From: Protopterus annectens
Taxonomy: Eukaryota; Chordata; Ceratodontiformes; Protopteridae
Assembly (NCBI RefSeq): GCF_019279795.1
Contig: NC_056735.1
Span: 1,940,570,455-1,940,634,454 of the forward strand
Direction of reading: 5' to 3'
Length of the DNA stretch: 64,000 nucleotides
Within the stretch, counting starts at the first letter, position 1. Every line of letters begins with the position of its first letter. Under the pieces are notes generated by a model that was not told where the DNA came from, did not search any database, and saw only the letters and a list, made by a program, of their open reading frames with translations. Below are positions 60,950-64,000 of this stretch, piece by piece. The translations under genes and the position numbers were made by a program.

Positions 60950-61290
60950 CATCATCATCTTTCAGCTACTCCCATTAGGGGTCGCCACAGCGGAACATCT
61001 GTTTCCATTTCTTCCTGTTCTCTGCATCTTACTGTGTCACACCAACCACCTGTATGTCCTCTCTCACCACATCCATAAACCTCATCTTAGGCCTTCCTCT
61101 TTTCCTGTTACCTGGTAGCTTCATCCTTAGTATCTTTTCCCAATATACTCAGCATCCCTCCTCAGCACATGTCCAAACCAATGTAATCTTGCCTCTCTGG
61201 CTTTGTTTCCAAAACTTCCAACCTGGGCTGACCCTCTAATATACTTATTCGTAATCCTGCCCATCCTCGTCACACCCATTACAAATCTTA
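60950..61290 (-). mobile_element. RTE-type LINE, 3' fragment
   Basis: Minus strand: KLPGNRKRGRPKMRFMDVV, REDIQVVGVT, a stop, then DAENRKKWKQMFRCGDP and a GATGATGATGAG tail. This is the common C-terminal end of RTE-like ORF2 with its GAT-type tail. ACCTACT at 60943-60949 and again at 61291-61297 is a likely target duplication. Absent from the other Harbinger copy. Confidence 0.8.
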
Positions 61291-61802
61291 ACCTACTAAA
61301 TAACATATATTTGTTAACCGGAGTACTGCATTAGGTCCAGATGTAAGATGTCAGTTTAATAAAGTTGTGAAATCCCGATATAAACACAAGTGCCCCATAC
61401 AGTATAGTCACATATGAATAAATGTAATGAAAGCATATTGGGGAATGTCAGGGACAGTAAACAAATTTATAATATGTAATGAATGATGACTCAATGCCAT
61501 ACAGCAGATAGTCTATAAAATGAAAAATAAGCAATGCTAAGCATTGCACAGCTCTGCTTACCAGCTGTAAGCATTGTGTAAATATGACAGCTAAGCAATG
61601 AGTAGTCCAGCTAAGTGGATTTGCCCATTGGAAAGCAGTGCTGAACCTGTCCCTTTAAGGAATGCCAACCTTAGCTAAGCAGGTTTGCCCATAGCTTAGC
61701 TTAGCTCAGCATATTCAAAACTGTCCAATCAATTGGCCGTATTTAAACTCCACGGGACGGAATACAGCTCATAGCTGGTTGCAGTTTCCCACTGTAGGCA
61801 GC

Positions 61803-62108
61803 ATGACAGGAGTTGGAGAGGAGTTGTGCTTCTGGGCACAGCTCTGGGGCATACAGGAGTCTAACGTCATGGTAGGACTCCTGGTAAAAAAAAACATTAT
61901 GAGAGACTGCTGCAGGATCAGTACCAGGGCTCCCATTATAAATCGGAAGCCTGGGAACATCTCACCCATGAACTCACCAGTGTCAATGGTATCCCCCAGA
62001 CTGGTGAGCAGGTCAGGCACCACTATGCCGACTTGAAGCAGAGAAAGAAGGAGGTCTTGGATGAGTGGATCCAAGAAGCAAGGCAGAGGGGTGATGTCGC
62101 AGCAGTGT
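61803..62108 (+). pseudogene. Myb/SANT-like accessory protein 1 homologue, exon 1
   Basis: Reads MTGVGEELCFWAQLWGIQES, VMVGLLV, a shift in a run of nine A, then YERLLQDQYQGSHYKSEAWE, HLTHEL and QVRHHYADLKQRKKEVLDEW, ending at a GTAAGT donor in phase 1. Aligns throughout with 12182-12485, but here the position of the TAG in the other copy is open. The Trp and YADLK positions are conserved. Confidence 0.65.
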
Positions 62109-62198
62109 GTAAGTAGTCATACCATTACTGTTTACTAAAGTCCAGCGTGTGTATGTGATGGATAAGTATGCATAAATATGTTTCTATTTCCTTTGCAG

Positions 62199-62267
62199 CT
62201 GCAGCTGAGCAGACTGTGAATCAGGAAGCCCATGCAAGTAGGCTGCAAAGGCTGCATCGCGAGGCTG
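62199..62267 (+). pseudogene. Myb/SANT-like accessory protein 1 homologue, exon 2
   Basis: 69 nt between TTTCCTTTGCAG and GTGAGT, phase 1 in and out, fully open (SAAEQTVNQEAHASRLQRLH REAG). Best splice sites in the window. Confidence 0.65.
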
Positions 62268-62869
62268 GTGAGTAACAATCCTGCTTGTAGTAGTCATACC
62301 AAATAAATATAAAGTAGTAGAAAGTCATCTAGCAGTATAAAAACTGTTGTATGGGTTGCACTGAATAAACCAGACAATATGACAGTAATAGTCCCATACA
62401 GGTAATATTTAATTAAAACTGTAACTGCCTGGCAATAAAGCTCTAAATCCTGGACTGGTTGTGTTTACTCTGGTATTGTATGGCATTTATTGTTGCATTC
62501 TCTGAATAGTAATGTTGTATTAACCACTGTTACCCACACTGTGCAACATAAAAAATGTCTAGGAATGTCTGTATAAGACTGTTGTAAGTACAAGATCAGA
62601 TTGTAGAACCAAGAGAGACTTAGACAGAAAACACTGAAGAGTTAGACAGCAATATCCAAATAGCACACTCTAGTGTGACTTAAATTGTTGTCTTTTTAGC
62701 AGACACAACCATGGTTCAAATCCTGGGAGTGGTAGTAAGCTGCGTGCATAATCATACCTCTCAATTGTACAGATTTTTCAGAATGTCCAGATAATTGTCT
62801 CATATTTTCTGCCTGTTCCTCTGTCCCCCTGGCAAATCAGTGGGATGATCTTAGCTTTGTAGTCAGGGA

Positions 62870-63560
62870 ATAATGACATAGATTTGATTTTCAGACCTCA
62901 AAACCTTCAGAAAATGTATATTAAAACAAATCCTGTCACTCATGCAACTCTCCAAGTTCATGACAGCAATATTCAAAACATGTCCCTATTTGTACCCCCA
63001 TGTTGTCAAGCTTTTCCCAGAGTGTGTGCATTAAGAGACTGAGAGGTATGTGCATAATATTAACTGGAATCTGGGGATATGTGGGAATATGTGTAGAAAC
63101 ATTCTGGTAGTGTTAACAAACATTCCCTACACAGGTCTGTTAGATAAGAAAACTGTGCCTGCCAATAAAGATTTAAATCCTGGACTGGTAATGTTTACTC
63201 TGGTATAGTATGGCTTGACATATGTAGCGTTCAGTAACATCTGATATCAGAATAGTACTGTTGTGTCAACCACTGTGTCTCACACTGCTACATAAAAATA
63301 TTTGAAGTCACAAAATAATGACATACATTTGATTTTCAGACCTCAACACCTTCAGAAAATGTATATTAAAACAAATTATGTCATTCATGCAACTCTCCAC
63401 GTTTATAACAGTAGTATTCAAAACATGTCCCTATTTGTACCCCCTTGTTGTCAAGCTTTGTCCAGAGTATGTGCATTAAGCGATTGAGAGGTATGTGCAT
63501 AATATTAACTTTGAATCTGCGAATATGTGTAGAAACAGTCAGGTAGTGTTAACAAACCTT
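62870..63560 (+). repeat. Partial tandem duplication in second copy
   Basis: AATAATGACATA..TTTGATTTTCAGACCTC at about 62867 recurs at about 63316, and the following about 200 bases (to GAGAGGTATGTGCATAATATT) are repeated too; unit about 450 bp. It overlaps the region duplicated independently in the first copy. Confidence 0.8.
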
Positions 63561-64000
63561 CCCTCCACAGATCTACCAGGTAACAGATGCAAGGATTTAG
63601 CTATAAGACAGTTGAAGTATACACTGTGTACAGACATACCATTGCCCAAATCAAGGCCATAGGGTATTGTAATAATACCTGTATCTTAATGATTAGAGCA
63701 GTGATCATTAAATTTATTAATTGACATCTCCCCCCCCCCCCACCATATCTGCAACAATAATCTAAACAGACAAATCATGGGTATGTTTACACCAAACCTA
63801 CTGCTGGGACATATGTACTATTGTTCAATAAATATTGAAATGTGTTTCTACTAACTCATTCCCTCCAGTAGAGCTTTTTTGAGTGTGTACCTTTAACTCC
63901 CAGTGGATGTGGCTTCAGCCTTTAAGAAATGAAGGTATCACTTTACAGTTCTAATAAATACTCGACAGAGGTCATATATCAATACAATTATGTTTGCCAT

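Larger units (their letters stand above)
59896..64000 (+). mobile_element. Second Harbinger-type copy, left part
   Basis: Collinear with 10138-14830 at moderate identity: end CCCTAGGATTCAG with hairpin TGCAGGAA/TTCCTGCA, tRNA-like segment, AACCGGAGTACTGCATTA block, TAAGC palindrome block, SANT exon 1 and exon 2, then the GGGAGTGGTAGTA unit and the CCCCCCACCATATCTGCAAC block. It lacks the SINE and MITE found in the first copy and has an RTE insertion of its own. The right end is outside the window. Confidence 0.75.

Overview
This is a eukaryotic, transposon-saturated stretch, most likely from a vertebrate with a large repeat-rich genome. A lungfish, bichir, other basal fish or amphibian would fit, because the window mixes CR1/L2-type LINEs with an esterase-type ORF1, Penelope-like elements (PLEs) with GIY-YIG endonuclease, an RTE tail, tRNA-derived SINEs, PIF/Harbinger DNA transposons and long CA/TA microsatellites. 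The species cannot be fixed from the sequence. I find no ordinary host gene, rRNA gene, operon or CRISPR array; every recognisable coding stretch belongs to a mobile element and nearly all are damaged.

Layout. 1-1305: 3' part of a CR1 LINE (+). 1306-10137: AT-rich sequence with one very decayed LINE RT (about 5680-6345, -) and a CA microsatellite. 10138-52121: my main proposal, a single giant PIF/Harbinger-type transposon of about 42 kb. It is bounded by inverted ends that share CCCCCAGATTCA and GTGCAGGACTAG and is flanked by ATT on both sides. Inside are a HARBI1-like transposase (49791-51040, -) near the right end and spliced Myb/SANT-like accessory genes (12182-16847, + and 22079-25019, +), plus a further paralogous exon on the minus strand (21290-21660). 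A second, diverged relative of its left end starts at about 59896 and runs off the window.

The giant element has been a landing pad. A 1.39 kb PLE with inverted pseudo-LTRs (15289-16680, 15-bp target duplication) splits the last exon of the first SANT gene. A nearly complete 3.9 kb PLE (25548-29457) sits between two 586-bp direct copies of its target. A 1,333-bp copy of the right junction of that PLE was reinserted at 31386-32718 between 59-bp direct repeats. A third PLE (34975-37777) abuts a 3.9 kb CR1 LINE (37778-41640) that has an SGNH esterase ORF1, an AP endonuclease and an RT. SINEs, a MITE-like insert, a 235-bp satellite and a 41-bp minisatellite add to it.

52130-53800: older CR1 copy (-). 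55650-57400: A-rich decayed region with an internal tandem repeat. 57410-59720: pyrimidine-rich LINE (+). 59896-64000: second Harbinger-type copy with its own SINE, RTE insertion and SANT exons.

How the parts relate: the transposase would cut at the inverted ends, and SANT proteins in this superfamily bind subterminal DNA and assist the transposase. TAAGC/GCTTA motif clusters and palindromes near both ends are candidate binding sites. The transposase is disabled here by a 23-bp tandem duplication and one stop codon. The PLEs carry hammerhead-ribozyme-like cores in their pseudo-LTRs.
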